DNA of 64,000 nt from Aeromicrobium ginsengisoli (GCF_004134905.2 NZ_SDPQ02000001.1:806001-870000), one strand, 5' to 3'; shown: positions 47,287 to 60,299, numbered from the stretch's first letter. A program made the numbers and translations. Notes: generated by a model from the sequence alone, not told the origin.

Positions 47287-48981
47287 TTACCAGAAGATCA
47301 CGTTGAGGACGATGACGAGGACGAGCCCGATGCCGGCCAGCTTCGGCGGCGACTGGTACCACGGCAGGTGCACCTCGTCAGGATCGACGAGCGACTCCTT
47401 GGGCGTCAGCGAATAGACCAGGCCTTCAAGGTCCGCCTCGTCCCTGGGTCTGGTGAACATCGTGACGATGATGCTGACGAGGATGTCGACGACGAACGCT
47501 GCGCCGGCGGCGACGAAGCTCGCGCCCTGGCCCTTGAGCCCGAGCACGCCCCAGCTCGCCGAGCCGAACGAGTCCTCGCTCAGGAAGGCCACGAGAACTG
47601 CGGCGGCGGTGCCGGAGACGAGCCCGGTCCAACCGGCGGTCGCCGTCATGCGCTTCCAGAACATGCCGAGGATGAACGTCGCGAACAGCGGTGCGTTGAA
47701 GAAGCCGAACAGCGTCTGCAGGTAGTTCATGAGGTTGGAGTAGTTGGACGCGATCCCCGCCGTGCCGATCGCGATGATCGTGGCCGCGACGGTCGCGAGG
47801 CGACCGATGCGCGTGTAGTAGGAGTCGTCCTCGTCCTTCTTCACGTATTGCTGCCACAGGTCGTACGAGAAGACCGTGTTGAACGCCGAGATGTTGGCGG
47901 CCATGCCGGCCATGAACGACGCGAGCAGGCCGGCGATCGCGATGCCCAGCATGCCGTTGGGCAGCAGGTCTCGCATCAGCAGCAGGATCGCGTCGTTGTA
48001 CTTGACGTCGCCGGCCGCCTCCCCGGCCTTCAGCTTGACCAGCTCCGGGACGACGATCGCGGCGATGATGCCCGGGATGATCACGATGAACGGGATGAAC
48101 ATCTTGGGGAACGCGCCGATGATCGGGGCCCGCTTGGCCGCCGAGATCGAGTCGGAGGCCATGGCGCGCTGCACCTCGACGAAGTTGGTCGTCCAGTAGC
48201 CGAACGACAGCACGAAGCCCAGGCCGAAGACGATGCCGATGACCGACAGCACCGGGCTGTCGATGCCGGTCAGGTCGGTGCCGGGCCACGACGAGAGCTG
48301 CTCCTGACCGGGCTGGACCTTGTCCTTGATGCCCTCCCAGCCACCGACCTTGTGCAGCGCCACGATCGTCAACGGCAACAGAGCAGCCACGATGACGAAG
48401 AACTGCAGGACCTCGTTGTAGATGGCTGCCGACAGACCACCGAGCGCCGTGTACGACAGCACGATCGCGGCAGCGGCAACCAGGGAGACCCACAAGGGCC
48501 AGCCGAGCAGGCGGTTCACGATCGTGGCCAGCAGATAGAGGTTGATGCCGGCGATGAGCAGCTGGGCGACGGCGAAGCTGAGGGCGTTGACCAGGTGGGC
48601 GCCGGTGCCGAACCGCCGCCGCATGAACTCCGGCACGCTGCGCACACCGGAGCCGTAGTAGAAGGGCATCATCACGATGCCGAGGAACAGCATCGCCGGC
48701 ACGGCACCGACCCAGAAGTAGTGGACTGTCGCCATGCCGAACTCGGCGCCGTTGGCGGACATGCCCATGATCTCGACCGCGCCGAGGTTGGCCGAGATGA
48801 AGGCCAGGCCCGTCACCCACGCCGGCAGGGAGCGGCCGGACAGGAAGAAGTCGAGGCTCGTCGAGACCTGGCGGCGCGCCATGAGGCCGATGCCCACGAC
48901 GACGACGAAGTAGGTCGCGACGATGAGATAGTCGACCGCGTTGGCGTCGAGGCGGAACGTGCTGTCGGCGGTGTGAATCAC
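47287..48981 (-). CDS. Sodium:solute symporter (SSS family)
   Basis: 564 residues from the GTG at 48981, chosen for the GGAGA Shine-Dalgarno 7 nt upstream. About 14 hydrophobic segments with the LeuT-like fold. Family signatures are FFLSGRSLPAWVTGLAFISANLGA near the N-terminus and the SGLT-type core GLLASFMAGMAANISAFNTVFSYDLW. The closest group is sodium-sugar/inositol symporters, but the substrate cannot be fixed from sequence. Confidence 0.9.
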   Translation of the reverse strand: MIHTADSTFRLDANAVDYLIVATYFVVVVGIGLMARRQVSTSLDFFLSGRSLPAWVTGLAFISANLGAVEIMGMSANGAEFGMATVHYFWVGAVPAMLFLGIVMMPFYYGSGVRSVPEFMRRRFGTGAHLVNALSFAVAQLLIAGINLYLLATIVNRLLGWPLWVSLVAAAAIVLSYTALGGLSAAIYNEVLQFFVIVAALLPLTIVALHKVGGWEGIKDKVQPGQEQLSSWPGTDLTGIDSPVLSVIGIVFGLGFVLSFGYWTTNFVEVQRAMASDSISAAKRAPIIGAFPKMFIPFIVIIPGIIAAIVVPELVKLKAGEAAGDVKYNDAILLLMRDLLPNGMLGIAIAGLLASFMAGMAANISAFNTVFSYDLWQQYVKKDEDDSYYTRIGRLATVAATIIAIGTAGIASNYSNLMNYLQTLFGFFNAPLFATFILGMFWKRMTATAGWTGLVSGTAAAVLVAFLSEDSFGSASWGVLGLKGQGASFVAAGAAFVVDILVSIIVTMFTRPRDEADLEGLVYSLTPKESLVDPDEVHLPWYQSPPKLAGIGLVLVIVLNVIFW

Positions 48982-49042
48982 GGAAACGTCTCCGTTCCAG
49001 AAGGGGCTTCGCCCCACCCCCTGGCGGGACCCTCAGCGCACG

Positions 49043-49579
49043 TTACCCCTGGAGCTCTAGCGGCGCATTGCGAGGCGCTCCGGCCGCGAAGGACTCGGCC
49101 GTCCGGCGCAACAGGCGTACGAGATCGGCCCGCTCGTCGGCTGTGAGACCGGCCAGCATGCGCGCCTCGTTGTCCATGTGGACCGCGTACGCCTCGTCGA
49201 TCATCGCGATGCCCTGTTGGGTGAGGCGGATGCGGCGACCCCGTGCGTCGGAGGTGTCGACCCGCCGCTCGACCAGGCCGGCGCGCTCGAGCCGGTCCAC
49301 CCGCTTCGTCACCGCCCCCGACGTCACCATCGTGCTGGCGCCGAGCTCACCAGGCGTGAGCTCGTAGGGCGCACCGCTGCGACGCAACGTCGCGAGCACG
49401 TCGAAGTCGCCGTCGCCGAGGCCTCGGGCGGCGAACACCGGCCGCAGCAGCTCGTCGACGGAGCCGGCGAGCCGTGAGATGCGGCCGATGACGTGCAACG
49501 GCGACGAGTCGAGGTCGGGCCTCTCGCGCTCCCACTGTGCCACGATCGCGTCCACGTGGTCGGATTCCTCACTGGTCAT
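49043..49579 (-). CDS. MarR family transcriptional regulator
   Basis: 178 residues. A winged helix-turn-helix is present: TPGELGASTMVTSGAVTKRVDRLERAGLVERR and DARGRRIRLTQQG (wing). N- and C-terminal helices suit MarR dimerisation. Divergent from the EamA transporter, with a 22-bp palindrome over both -10 elements, so it most likely represses both genes until a ligand binds. TATAGT lies 6 nt before the ATG, indicating a leaderless mRNA. Confidence 0.93.
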   Translation of the reverse strand: MTSEESDHVDAIVAQWERERPDLDSSPLHVIGRISRLAGSVDELLRPVFAARGLGDGDFDVLATLRRSGAPYELTPGELGASTMVTSGAVTKRVDRLERAGLVERRVDTSDARGRRIRLTQQGIAMIDEAYAVHMDNEARMLAGLTADERADLVRLLRRTAESFAAGAPRNAPLELQG

Positions 49580-49587
49580 GCTTGCAC

Positions 49588-49609
49588 TATACCTTCCTCG
49601 GAAGATATA
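49588..49609. promoter_or_regulatory. MarR operator over divergent promoters
   Basis: TATACCTTCC-TC-GGAAGATATA: 10-bp arms with one mismatch and a 2-bp spacer. It overlaps the leftward -10 (TATAGT, 49591-49586) and the rightward -10 (TATAAT, 49606-49611). Binding would block both transcripts. Confidence 0.75.
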
Positions 49610-49618
49610 ATCTCTTCC

Positions 49619-50599
49619 ATGGAAAATACTTCGTGGACCTGGCGCACGCCGGCCGTCACCGTCGTCGCCCCCGTCGCGTGGGGCAGCACGTACGTCGTCA
49701 CGGAGAACTTCCTCCCGCCGGACCGGCCGCTGTTCTCCGCCGCCGTGCGCGCCCTGCCGATCGGGCTCGTCATCGTCGCGGCCCGTGGCCAGCTCCCCCG
49801 TGGCTCGTGGTGGTGGAAGTCGCTCGTGCTCGGCACGTGCAACATGGGGCTGTTCTTCGCGCTGCTGTTCACCGCCGCCTACCGGCTGCCCGGCGGGCTC
49901 GCCTCGACCGTCACCGCGATGTCGCCACTTGCGGTCATGCTGCTGGCTGCGGTGCTGATCCGCGAGCGTGCCACGGTCGCCGGGATCGGCGGCGGCATCG
50001 TCGGGGTTGCAGGCGTTGCCCTGCTGGTGCTGCGGTCCGACGCGTCGGTCGACCCCATCGGGCTGCTCGCGGCGATCGGCGCCGTGCTGGTCTCGGGGAT
50101 CGGGTTCGTGCTGGTCAAGCGCTGGGAGCGGCCGACCGACCTCATCACGGTCACCGGCTGGCAGCTCACCGCCGCTGGCTTCGTGCTCGTGCCGATCGCG
50201 CTGCTCGTCGAGGGTCGCCCTCCGCACGTGGACGGCACGAACATCGCGGCGTACGTCTACCTCGGCACGATCGGCACCGGACTCGCGTACGTCTGCTGGT
50301 TCCACGGGCTCAGTCGGATGCCAGCGGGCTCGACGGCCCTGGTCGGCCTGGTCAACCCCGTCGTCGGCACGGCGTTGGGCGTCGTGGTGATGCACGAAGC
50401 CTTCGGCGCCGCCCAGCTCCTCGGCGTCGTCCTGGTGCTCGGCGGTGTGCTGGCGGGTCAGCCGGCCGCCGTGTCAACAATCCGGCAGCAGGTCGGCAGC
50501 CGGCTTCAGGGCAGGGCGCAGAAGGCCTCGACCTTGGTGGTCGGGCCGGACACGATCAGCTCGTCGGCGTGCGAGATCGGTGTCTCGGGCCGCGCATAG
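49619..50599 (+). CDS. EamA/DMT family transporter
   Basis: 326 residues, starting at an ATG 7 nt after a consensus TATAAT, so leaderless. Ten hydrophobic segments in two EamA repeats (VVAPVAWGSTYVVTENFLPP and GTIGTGLAYVCWFHGL). These export small metabolites or drugs. The predicted natural end would be near GQPAAV. The reading frame continues ~30 codons with a non-family tail and overlaps the convergent trkA-like gene by 94 bp. Confidence 0.88.
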   Translation: MENTSWTWRTPAVTVVAPVAWGSTYVVTENFLPPDRPLFSAAVRALPIGLVIVAARGQLPRGSWWWKSLVLGTCNMGLFFALLFTAAYRLPGGLASTVTAMSPLAVMLLAAVLIRERATVAGIGGGIVGVAGVALLVLRSDASVDPIGLLAAIGAVLVSGIGFVLVKRWERPTDLITVTGWQLTAAGFVLVPIALLVEGRPPHVDGTNIAAYVYLGTIGTGLAYVCWFHGLSRMPAGSTALVGLVNPVVGTALGVVVMHEAFGAAQLLGVVLVLGGVLAGQPAAVSTIRQQVGSRLQGRAQKASTLVVGPDTISSSACEIGVSGRA

Positions 50600-51177
50600 G
50601 TGAAGTCCTCGCCACGGGTCTTCACACCGACGACCGTGATGCCGTACGCCTGACGCAGCCCAGACTCGGCGAGCGTCTTGCCGCACGCCACCTGGGGCGT
50701 CCGCGTGCGGGCGATCGCGAAGCCGTCGTCGAACTCGATGTAGTCCGTCATCGTGCCCGTCACCAGGTGGGCGACACGCTTGCCCATGTCGGCCTCGGGG
50801 CGTACGACGTGCGTGGCGCCGACGCGCTCGAGGATCGAGGCATGCTTGCCACTGATGGCCTTGGCCCAGATCTCGGCGACGCCGAGGTCGGAGAGGCTCA
50901 GGACCGTCAGAACGCTCGCCTCGATGTCGGTGCCGATGCCCACGACCGCGCGCCGGAACTGCTCGGCGCCGATCTGCCGCAGCGCTTCGGTGTCGGTCGT
51001 GTCGGCGGAGACCACGTGGGTGAAGTCGCCGGCGAACTTCTGCACGATGTCGGGCCGTTCGTCGACAGCCAGCACCTCGTGCCCGAGGCGTACGAGCGAC
51101 TTGGCGACGGACGAGCCGAAGCGCCCCAGGCCGATGACCAGGACAGGAGCAGTCGGGGATTGTGCGCTCTTAGCCAA
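50506..51177 (-). CDS. Potassium uptake regulatory subunit (TrkA/KtrA type)
   Basis: 223 residues, one RCK domain. N-terminal PVLVIGLGRFGSSVAKSLVRLGHEVLAVDERPD is the GxGxxG nucleotide-binding strand; the C-terminal part is RCK_C. It gates the neighbouring membrane subunit in response to ATP/ADP or c-di-AMP. The start overlaps the trkH-like stop by 8 nt. Confidence 0.93.
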   Translation of the reverse strand: MAKSAQSPTAPVLVIGLGRFGSSVAKSLVRLGHEVLAVDERPDIVQKFAGDFTHVVSADTTDTEALRQIGAEQFRRAVVGIGTDIEASVLTVLSLSDLGVAEIWAKAISGKHASILERVGATHVVRPEADMGKRVAHLVTGTMTDYIEFDDGFAIARTRTPQVACGKTLAESGLRQAYGITVVGVKTRGEDFTYARPETPISHADELIVSGPTTKVEAFCALP

Positions 51178-52525
51178 TGATCGGTTGCTCCTCGGGAAGG
51201 TGGTACCTCGGCACGCGTCGTCTGAGGACGAACGCTGACGCCGCCGTAATCGTGCCCACTCTGCCCAGGAACATCAAGCCGATCAGCACCACCTGGGCGT
51301 CGGCGGGCAGGTCGGGGGTGATCCCGGTGCTCAGGCCGACGGTCGCGAACGCCGAGGTGCACTCGAACAGTGCGGCGTCAAACGAGACGTCGGTCATGAG
51401 CATCACGAGCAATGTCGTCGCCGACACGAGCATCACCGCGAGCAGGGCGATCGTGATCGCCGAGCGGATCACGACCGAACCGATCGAGCGGTTGCCGATC
51501 GTGACGTCGGGGTCCCCGCGAAGCTCGGCGAGGATCACGTAGGCCAGCAACAGGAACGTCGTGATCTTGATGCCGCCGGCGGTGCTCGCGCTGCCACCGC
51601 CGATGAACATCATGACGACGCCGATGTTGAGCGTCTCGGGCCGCACCGAACCCCAGTCGAAGCTGTTGAGGCCGCCGGAGCGCGGCATGATGCCGCCCTC
51701 GATGCCCGACACGATCTTGTGGCCGAACGACAGCCCGCCGAGCGTGTCGGCGTTGTTCCACTCCAGGGCGAGGAACGCGATCGCCCCCACCAGCAGCAGA
51801 CCGATCGAGCCCCACACCGTCAGGCGGGTGTGGATCGTCCAGCGGTCGGGCGTACGCCACTCCTGGAACAGCTCCGCGAGCACGGGGAACCCGATCGCGC
51901 CGACGAACACCGCGACGCAGATCGGGATGATGATGAGGCCGTCACCGGCGTAGCCCGTGAGGCTGTCGCGGTTGAGCGAGAACCCGGCGTTGTTGAACGC
52001 CATGACGGAGTCGAAGACGCCGTGCCACAGTGCCGTGGGCAGGTCGTCGAAGTAGTGCGCGCGGTAGCGGATCGTCAGGACCAGCGCGGTGACGGACTGG
52101 AAGAACACCATCGTGACGGCGACGCGGCGAAACAGCGGCCGCACCTCGCCGAGGCTCACGACGTGCATGTCGGCCTGCGCCACCAGGCGCGTGCGCAGCC
52201 CGAGCCGGCCACCGATGAACAGGCCGAGCACCGTGGCCAGCGCGATGATGCCGAGGCCGCCGATCTCGACGAGCGCGAGCATGATGCCCTGCCCGGCCGG
52301 CGACCAGTACGTCCCGGTGTCGACCGTCGCGAGCCCTGTGACGGTCACGGCGGAGGCCGACGTGAAGAACGCCGGCATGAACCCGGCCGAGCCCTCGCCC
52401 GACCGGGCGAACGGAAGCAGGAGCAGGACCGTGCCGATGATGATGAGGGCGAGGAACGTCAGCGGCAGCAGGCGCACAGGATGCGCGATCTCGGCAGGGA
52501 TGCGGAGGCTCCGGGGGCGGGGCAC
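51170..52525 (-). CDS. TrkH/KtrB family potassium transporter
   Basis: 451 residues with eight or more hydrophobic segments arranged as four M1-P-M2 units. Selectivity loops resemble SASAVTVTGLATVDTGTYW, NNAGFSLNRDSL, GGGSASTAGGIKITTF and TSAFATVGLSTGI. It works with the downstream RCK subunit in sodium-coupled potassium uptake. Confidence 0.93.
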   Translation of the reverse strand: MPRPRSLRIPAEIAHPVRLLPLTFLALIIIGTVLLLLPFARSGEGSAGFMPAFFTSASAVTVTGLATVDTGTYWSPAGQGIMLALVEIGGLGIIALATVLGLFIGGRLGLRTRLVAQADMHVVSLGEVRPLFRRVAVTMVFFQSVTALVLTIRYRAHYFDDLPTALWHGVFDSVMAFNNAGFSLNRDSLTGYAGDGLIIIPICVAVFVGAIGFPVLAELFQEWRTPDRWTIHTRLTVWGSIGLLLVGAIAFLALEWNNADTLGGLSFGHKIVSGIEGGIMPRSGGLNSFDWGSVRPETLNIGVVMMFIGGGSASTAGGIKITTFLLLAYVILAELRGDPDVTIGNRSIGSVVIRSAITIALLAVMLVSATTLLVMLMTDVSFDAALFECTSAFATVGLSTGITPDLPADAQVVLIGLMFLGRVGTITAASAFVLRRRVPRYHLPEEQPIIG

Positions 52526-52565
52526 GCGATGACGTTACCGCAGGAGGCGCCGCGGGGACGCGTGA

Positions 52566-52571
52566 TAATTT
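52566..52571 (+). promoter_or_regulatory. -10 element of the 52579 gene
   Basis: TAATTT, 7 nt before the ATG at 52579, consistent with a leaderless transcript that would start the envelope cluster. Confidence 0.55.
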
Positions 52572-52578
52572 CGTCGGC

Positions 52579-54399
52579 ATGGTCTCGCCCGTTCGTGCTG
52601 CTCAGGCGGCATTCCACCGATTGGGCCGGACCGAGGAGCTTCCCGGATTCCTGCTGTCGGTCGGTTGCCTCTTCCTCGCGCTGCTCTGCGCCGTACTCGG
52701 ACTCGAGATCGGCGCGCTGGCCTTCCTGCTCCTGTCGGTCGTCGGCGAGCTGCCGTTCGAGGTGCGTTCGTCCCAGCCCTCGGAGCTCCTGGACCAGGCC
52801 GAGTTCGGCCTGCCGATGCGATTCGTCCTACGGGTGCTCGCCGGACTCGTGGTCAGTGACCACCTCGACGGTGAGGGCGCGGTCCGCATGTTCGTGGTGG
52901 TCGCGGTCTCGTACGTCCTGATGTTGGGCGCCCGCGCGTTGCACCAGGAGTATCGCCAGGTCGGGCCGCTCAAGCCGATGGAGACCCGCAACATCCCCGG
53001 CTCGCCGCGCATCCATGGCGCGCCGCCGCGGCGGGCCTTCGAGGTCGTCGTGACGCAGCTCCTCGTGCTGGCACCCGTGCTGTTCGGTGCCCCCTGGCTG
53101 CCGGTCCTCCTCGCCGGCGTCGTCGCGATCGCGGTGCTCGCCGCCGTCACGATCCCGGATGCCCGCACCTCGTGGGCGTTGCGCCAGCAGAAGCGAGCCA
53201 CCGGGTTCACGGCGCCGTTGCGCCAGATCCAGGAGTTCCTCGACGACTACAGGCCCGAGGTCGTGGTGCACCTGAGTGGGCCCGCGGAGGCCGGCTATCA
53301 GATCAACACCTGGCTCGAGAGCCTCGAGGCCCTCGACCGGCGGGTGTTCATCGTGCTGCGCGACCACCCGCTGTTCACCCGGCTCGCGTCGACGTCGATC
53401 CCGACGCTGGAGCTCAAGGATCCCGGCGAGCTGCTGATGCTCGACTTCTCGTCGGCGCGCGTCGCGCTCTATCCGTCCAACACCGGCAACAACATCCACC
53501 TGTTGCGCCTGCCGACCCTCATGAGCGCGTTCATCGGGCACGGCGACAGCGACAAGAGCGCATCCAACAACCCGTTCTCCCGCGCGTACGACGAGCTGTG
53601 GGTCGCGGGTGAGGCCGGCGCCGATCGCTACCGCCGCTCCAAGCTCGGGGTTCACGACGACCAGTACCGCTTCGTCGGTCGGCCCCAGGTGCACGGCATC
53701 TCGCGCGAGCCCCGGCCGGGCGACGAGGCCATCCCGACGGTGCTCTACGCGCCGACGTGGGAGGGCGTCAACCACGACCAGGAGTACTCGTCGGTCTCCG
53801 CGGTGGGCGTCCGCATCGTCGAGGCGCTGCTCGCCGCCGACCCGCCGATCCGTGTCGTGTTCAAGGCACACCCGTTCACCGGCCAGCGCGACGCCAAGTA
53901 TCGCGCCGTGCTCGCCCGCATCGCGGGCCTGCTCGACGACGCGTCAGCACGTACGGGCATCGACCACCGCGTGATCAAGGGCGGCTCGATCAACGAGTGG
54001 TTCAACCGGGCGTCTGCGCTCATCACCGACATCTCCAGCGTCGTCAGCGACTTCCTCGCGAGCGAGAAGCCGTACGCCGTGTTCAACCACACCGACGATG
54101 ACGATGCGACGTTCCGGGCCGACTACCCCTCGACCGGCGCGGGCACGACGATCGGGCGGGACGGCCGCGGCATCGCGGAGCTCATCGACGTCGTCACGCA
54201 GCAGGCGCCCGACCGGCAGGCTGAGCCCCGCGCCGAGCTGGCGACGTACCTCCTCGGGCCACCCGAACGGCGCACCCTCGAGTCGTTCAAGGCGTCGGTC
54301 GACGCGTTCATCGCTCGCTCCGAGGCGGAGCGCGCCGACTACCGCGGCACCTCGTACGCCATGGAGCCGAGCGACTCCGACGACGAAGCCGTGCTGTAG
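52579..54399 (+). CDS. CDP-glycerol glycerophosphotransferase-like protein with membrane N-terminus
   Basis: 606 residues. The N-terminal ~200 residues include four to five membrane segments (GFLLSVGCLFLALLCAVLGL and following). The C-terminal ~400 residues match the TagF-like CDP-glycerol:polyglycerol phosphate glycerophosphotransferase fold: FIGHGDSDKSASNN, PTVLYAPTWEGVN, VVFKAHPFTGQ, and ALITDISSVVSDFLASEKPYAVFN. It probably adds glycerol phosphate or a similar alditol phosphate to a wall polymer. First gene of the cluster. Confidence 0.8.
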   Translation: MVSPVRAAQAAFHRLGRTEELPGFLLSVGCLFLALLCAVLGLEIGALAFLLLSVVGELPFEVRSSQPSELLDQAEFGLPMRFVLRVLAGLVVSDHLDGEGAVRMFVVVAVSYVLMLGARALHQEYRQVGPLKPMETRNIPGSPRIHGAPPRRAFEVVVTQLLVLAPVLFGAPWLPVLLAGVVAIAVLAAVTIPDARTSWALRQQKRATGFTAPLRQIQEFLDDYRPEVVVHLSGPAEAGYQINTWLESLEALDRRVFIVLRDHPLFTRLASTSIPTLELKDPGELLMLDFSSARVALYPSNTGNNIHLLRLPTLMSAFIGHGDSDKSASNNPFSRAYDELWVAGEAGADRYRRSKLGVHDDQYRFVGRPQVHGISREPRPGDEAIPTVLYAPTWEGVNHDQEYSSVSAVGVRIVEALLAADPPIRVVFKAHPFTGQRDAKYRAVLARIAGLLDDASARTGIDHRVIKGGSINEWFNRASALITDISSVVSDFLASEKPYAVFNHTDDDDATFRADYPSTGAGTTIGRDGRGIAELIDVVTQQAPDRQAEPRAELATYLLGPPERRTLESFKASVDAFIARSEAERADYRGTSYAMEPSDSDDEAVL

Positions 54400-54476
54400 G
54401 ACGTCCCCTCGTCGAACGGCGCGAGACGCTCGTCACGAGCCCAGCGACGGCAGGCGGTGAGCACTGCACCGCACGG

Positions 54477-54482
54477 TAAGGT
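54477..54482 (+). promoter_or_regulatory. -10 element of the GT2 operon
   Basis: TAAGGT, 7 nt before the GTG at 54490. Confidence 0.45.
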
Positions 54483-54489
54483 TGCCCGG

Positions 54490-57833
<3,344 letters not shown>

Positions 57834-57836
57834 GGC

Positions 57837-59303
57837 GTGTCGACACCAGCACGTCGCGTGGTCCCGCCATGGGCGGTCATCCCGGCTGCGATCGGCGCGC
57901 TGGTCCTCGCACGACTCGTGATGTTCCGGACGTACGTCGGGGGCGACGAGGCCGGATTCCTGATGGTGGCCCATCGCTGGCACGACGGCACGTCGCTGTA
58001 CGGCAACTACTGGGTCGACCGCCCACCTCTGCTGCTCTGGCTCAACGAGCTGGCCAGCGGCGTCACGTCGCTGCGGGTCCTCGGTCTTGCCGCATCGGTG
58101 CTGACGGTGCTCGGCGCTGCATGGGCCGCGCAACTCGCCGGGGGTGCCCGGGCCGCGCGCTGGGCGGCAGGCGCGGCGGCGCTGTTCGGCAGCGCGCAGT
58201 GGCTCGGTATCGCCCGGGTCAACGGCGAGATGCTGGCCGCGCCGTTCGTCGCGTGGAGCATCGCGCTGACACTGCATGCCGTCCTGCGTACGCCTTGGCG
58301 CGCCCCGGCAGCGATCGGCGCCGGCGTGCTCGCGGTCTGTGCGCTGTCGATCAAGCAGAGCGTCATCGAGGCGTTCGTGTTCGCCCTCGCGCTCGGCCTG
58401 GCGATGGTCGTGCAGCGCCGCGAGGCCCGCCCCGTCGTCGTACGCGTGCTGGCCTGGGGCGTCCTGGGCGCTCTGCTCACGCTCGCTGCGGTGCTGCTCG
58501 GCGCCGAGACCCGTGGCACCTCGCCGTCCGACCTGTTCGACGCGGTGATCCGGTTCCGGGCCGAGGCCGGCGAGGTCATCCGGTCATCAGCCAGCGATGC
58601 GACACCTTTGCGTCTGCTTGTCATGATGGGTACGTGGACTGTGAGCGGGCTGGGTGCGGCAACCGCGCTCACCGCATGGCAGGGCGCCCGTCGCAAGGAC
58701 CCGCTGCTCCTGGCCACGGCCGCGACACTGCTGTGCAGCCTGGTCGTCGCCCTGTTCGGCGGCAGCTACTGGGCGCACTACCTGATCCAGATGGTGCCCG
58801 CCGCGAGCCTCGGCATCGGCCTGCTGGCCAGCCGCGTGCCGGCGCGTCTGATGCGCCGCCTCGCCGTCGCGACCGTGACGGTGACGCTGGCCAACCTGGT
58901 GTGGGCGGTCGGCTTCCAGCCCGACGACAACGGGCAGCAGCACACGGTTGGCACCTGGCTGCGCGAGGCGCGTCAGCCCGGCGACACCGGGGTCGTGACG
59001 TTCGGCCAGGCCAACGTGCTCTACCAGGCCGACATGGCGAGCCCTTACCAGTACCTCTGGAGCCTGCCCGTACGCACGAGGGACCCGCACCTGCGCGAGC
59101 TGGCCGCCGTCATGGCGTCGCCGCAGCGCCCCACCTGGGTCGTCAACTGGTCGGGGCTCAACTCCTGGGGCATCGAGCCCGGCCGCACGGAGTCGGTGCT
59201 GCGTGACGGCTATCGTCAGGTGGCGACGATCTGCGGGAGGTCGATCTGGTTGCTGACGACCCAAGAACGTACCCTGCCAGCAGTCCCGAAGGTGTGCCCA
59301 TGA
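57837..59303 (+). CDS. GT39-type membrane glycosyltransferase
   Basis: 488 residues, GTG start. About 10-11 membrane segments. GGDEAGFLMVA supplies the acidic DE motif of GT-C enzymes, and DRPPLLLWLNEL is the second GT39/PMT-like motif. These enzymes use polyprenyl-phosphate sugars and act on the outer face of the membrane. The C-terminal ~120 residues are extracytoplasmic. Starts 3 nt after the upstream stop. Confidence 0.85.
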   Translation: MSTPARRVVPPWAVIPAAIGALVLARLVMFRTYVGGDEAGFLMVAHRWHDGTSLYGNYWVDRPPLLLWLNELASGVTSLRVLGLAASVLTVLGAAWAAQLAGGARAARWAAGAAALFGSAQWLGIARVNGEMLAAPFVAWSIALTLHAVLRTPWRAPAAIGAGVLAVCALSIKQSVIEAFVFALALGLAMVVQRREARPVVVRVLAWGVLGALLTLAAVLLGAETRGTSPSDLFDAVIRFRAEAGEVIRSSASDATPLRLLVMMGTWTVSGLGAATALTAWQGARRKDPLLLATAATLLCSLVVALFGGSYWAHYLIQMVPAASLGIGLLASRVPARLMRRLAVATVTVTLANLVWAVGFQPDDNGQQHTVGTWLREARQPGDTGVVTFGQANVLYQADMASPYQYLWSLPVRTRDPHLRELAAVMASPQRPTWVVNWSGLNSWGIEPGRTESVLRDGYRQVATICGRSIWLLTTQERTLPAVPKVCP

Positions 59304-60235
59304 CGACCCGCACCGAGCAGCTGCCCAGGACCACGTGGCAGTGGCGCGGCCCGGCCTTGGCGGCGTACGCGATCGCGCTGGGCGTGTGGATCGTGCTGAT
59401 CGGCGTACCCACCGACCCCTACCAGATGTTCGGGTGGCTGTGGCTCGCCACGATCGTCTGGAACATCCAGGCGCCGCCCCGATCGCACCTGGCATTCGTG
59501 CGCGACTGGTGGCTGATCTTCGTCGGCCTGGTCCTCTACCTCTACAGCCGCGGCATGTCGGACAACCTGCTGCCGGTGTCGGTGCACTGGACGTTCCCGA
59601 TCCGGGTCGACGAGTGGATCGGGCGCGGCGAGATCCCGACGGCCCGGCTCCAGGACGCGTGGTGTGCGGCGCCGTGCACCAGCTCGACCGATCCGCGCTG
59701 GTACGACGCGGTGCTCACGACGGTCTACTTCTCGCACTTCGTGACCGGGCTGACGATCGCGGTCGTGCTGTGGCTGCGCAACCGCGAGGCGTGGATCCGG
59801 TGGATGCGGCGCTACCTGGTCATCAACTTCTCGGCGCTGGTCATCTACATCGTCTATCCGATGGCTCCCCCGTGGCTGGCCTCCAAGGAGGGCTACCTCC
59901 CCGAGCACGTCCCGCGCCTCACCGGTCGCGGCTGGGACGACCTGGGGCTCGGCGGGTTCCACATCCTGCTGGCCAAGGTCGGCAACCCCGTGGCGGCGAT
60001 GCCGTCGCTGCACGGCGGCCTGTCGATGCTCGTGGCCCTCTACGCGATCAGCCGGCTGCGCAGCCCCTGGCGCTGGTTGATGGTCCTCTATCCGCTGTTG
60101 ATGGGCATCGCCCTCGTCTACGCCGGCGAGCACTACGTCATCGACATCCTCGCCGGCTGGGCCCTCGCGGCCGTTGTCATGATCGGCTGCAGCTGGTGGG
60201 AGCGGGCCCACCCGCGCACGCCCGTCGAAACCTGA
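59300..60235 (+). CDS. PAP2 superfamily membrane phosphatase (Aur1-like)
   Basis: 311 residues, starting at the ATG that overlaps the upstream stop (ATGA) and has a GAAGG Shine-Dalgarno. Six or more helices. Phosphatase motifs are AAMPSLHGGLS and GEHYVIDILAGWALA, so histidine and aspartate of the catalytic triad are present. Could dephosphorylate polyprenyl phosphates or transfer phosphoinositol-type headgroups; context favours recycling of the lipid carrier or a late step in wall polymer synthesis. Last gene of the envelope operon. Confidence 0.85.
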   Translation: MTTRTEQLPRTTWQWRGPALAAYAIALGVWIVLIGVPTDPYQMFGWLWLATIVWNIQAPPRSHLAFVRDWWLIFVGLVLYLYSRGMSDNLLPVSVHWTFPIRVDEWIGRGEIPTARLQDAWCAAPCTSSTDPRWYDAVLTTVYFSHFVTGLTIAVVLWLRNREAWIRWMRRYLVINFSALVIYIVYPMAPPWLASKEGYLPEHVPRLTGRGWDDLGLGGFHILLAKVGNPVAAMPSLHGGLSMLVALYAISRLRSPWRWLMVLYPLLMGIALVYAGEHYVIDILAGWALAAVVMIGCSWWERAHPRTPVET

Positions 60236-60243
60236 CACCCGAG

Positions 60244-60271
60244 GGAACCGAACAGCCTCCGGATCCGTCGT
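60244..60271 (+). promoter_or_regulatory. ECF-type promoter upstream of the sigma factor gene
   Basis: GGAACC (60244-60249), a 16-bp spacer and CGTCGT (60266-60271) match the usual -35/-10 of ECF sigma factors. The start point would be ~60278, about 22 nt before the GTG, so the sigma factor probably activates its own operon. Confidence 0.65.
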
Positions 60272-60299
60272 AAGGTGACAGGTCATCTGAGGAGGCGGC

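Noticed and set aside
52526..52578. c-di-AMP riboswitch before the Trk/Ktr genes
   Set aside because: The gap upstream of the trkH-like start is 53 nt, far too short for a ydaO-type riboswitch.
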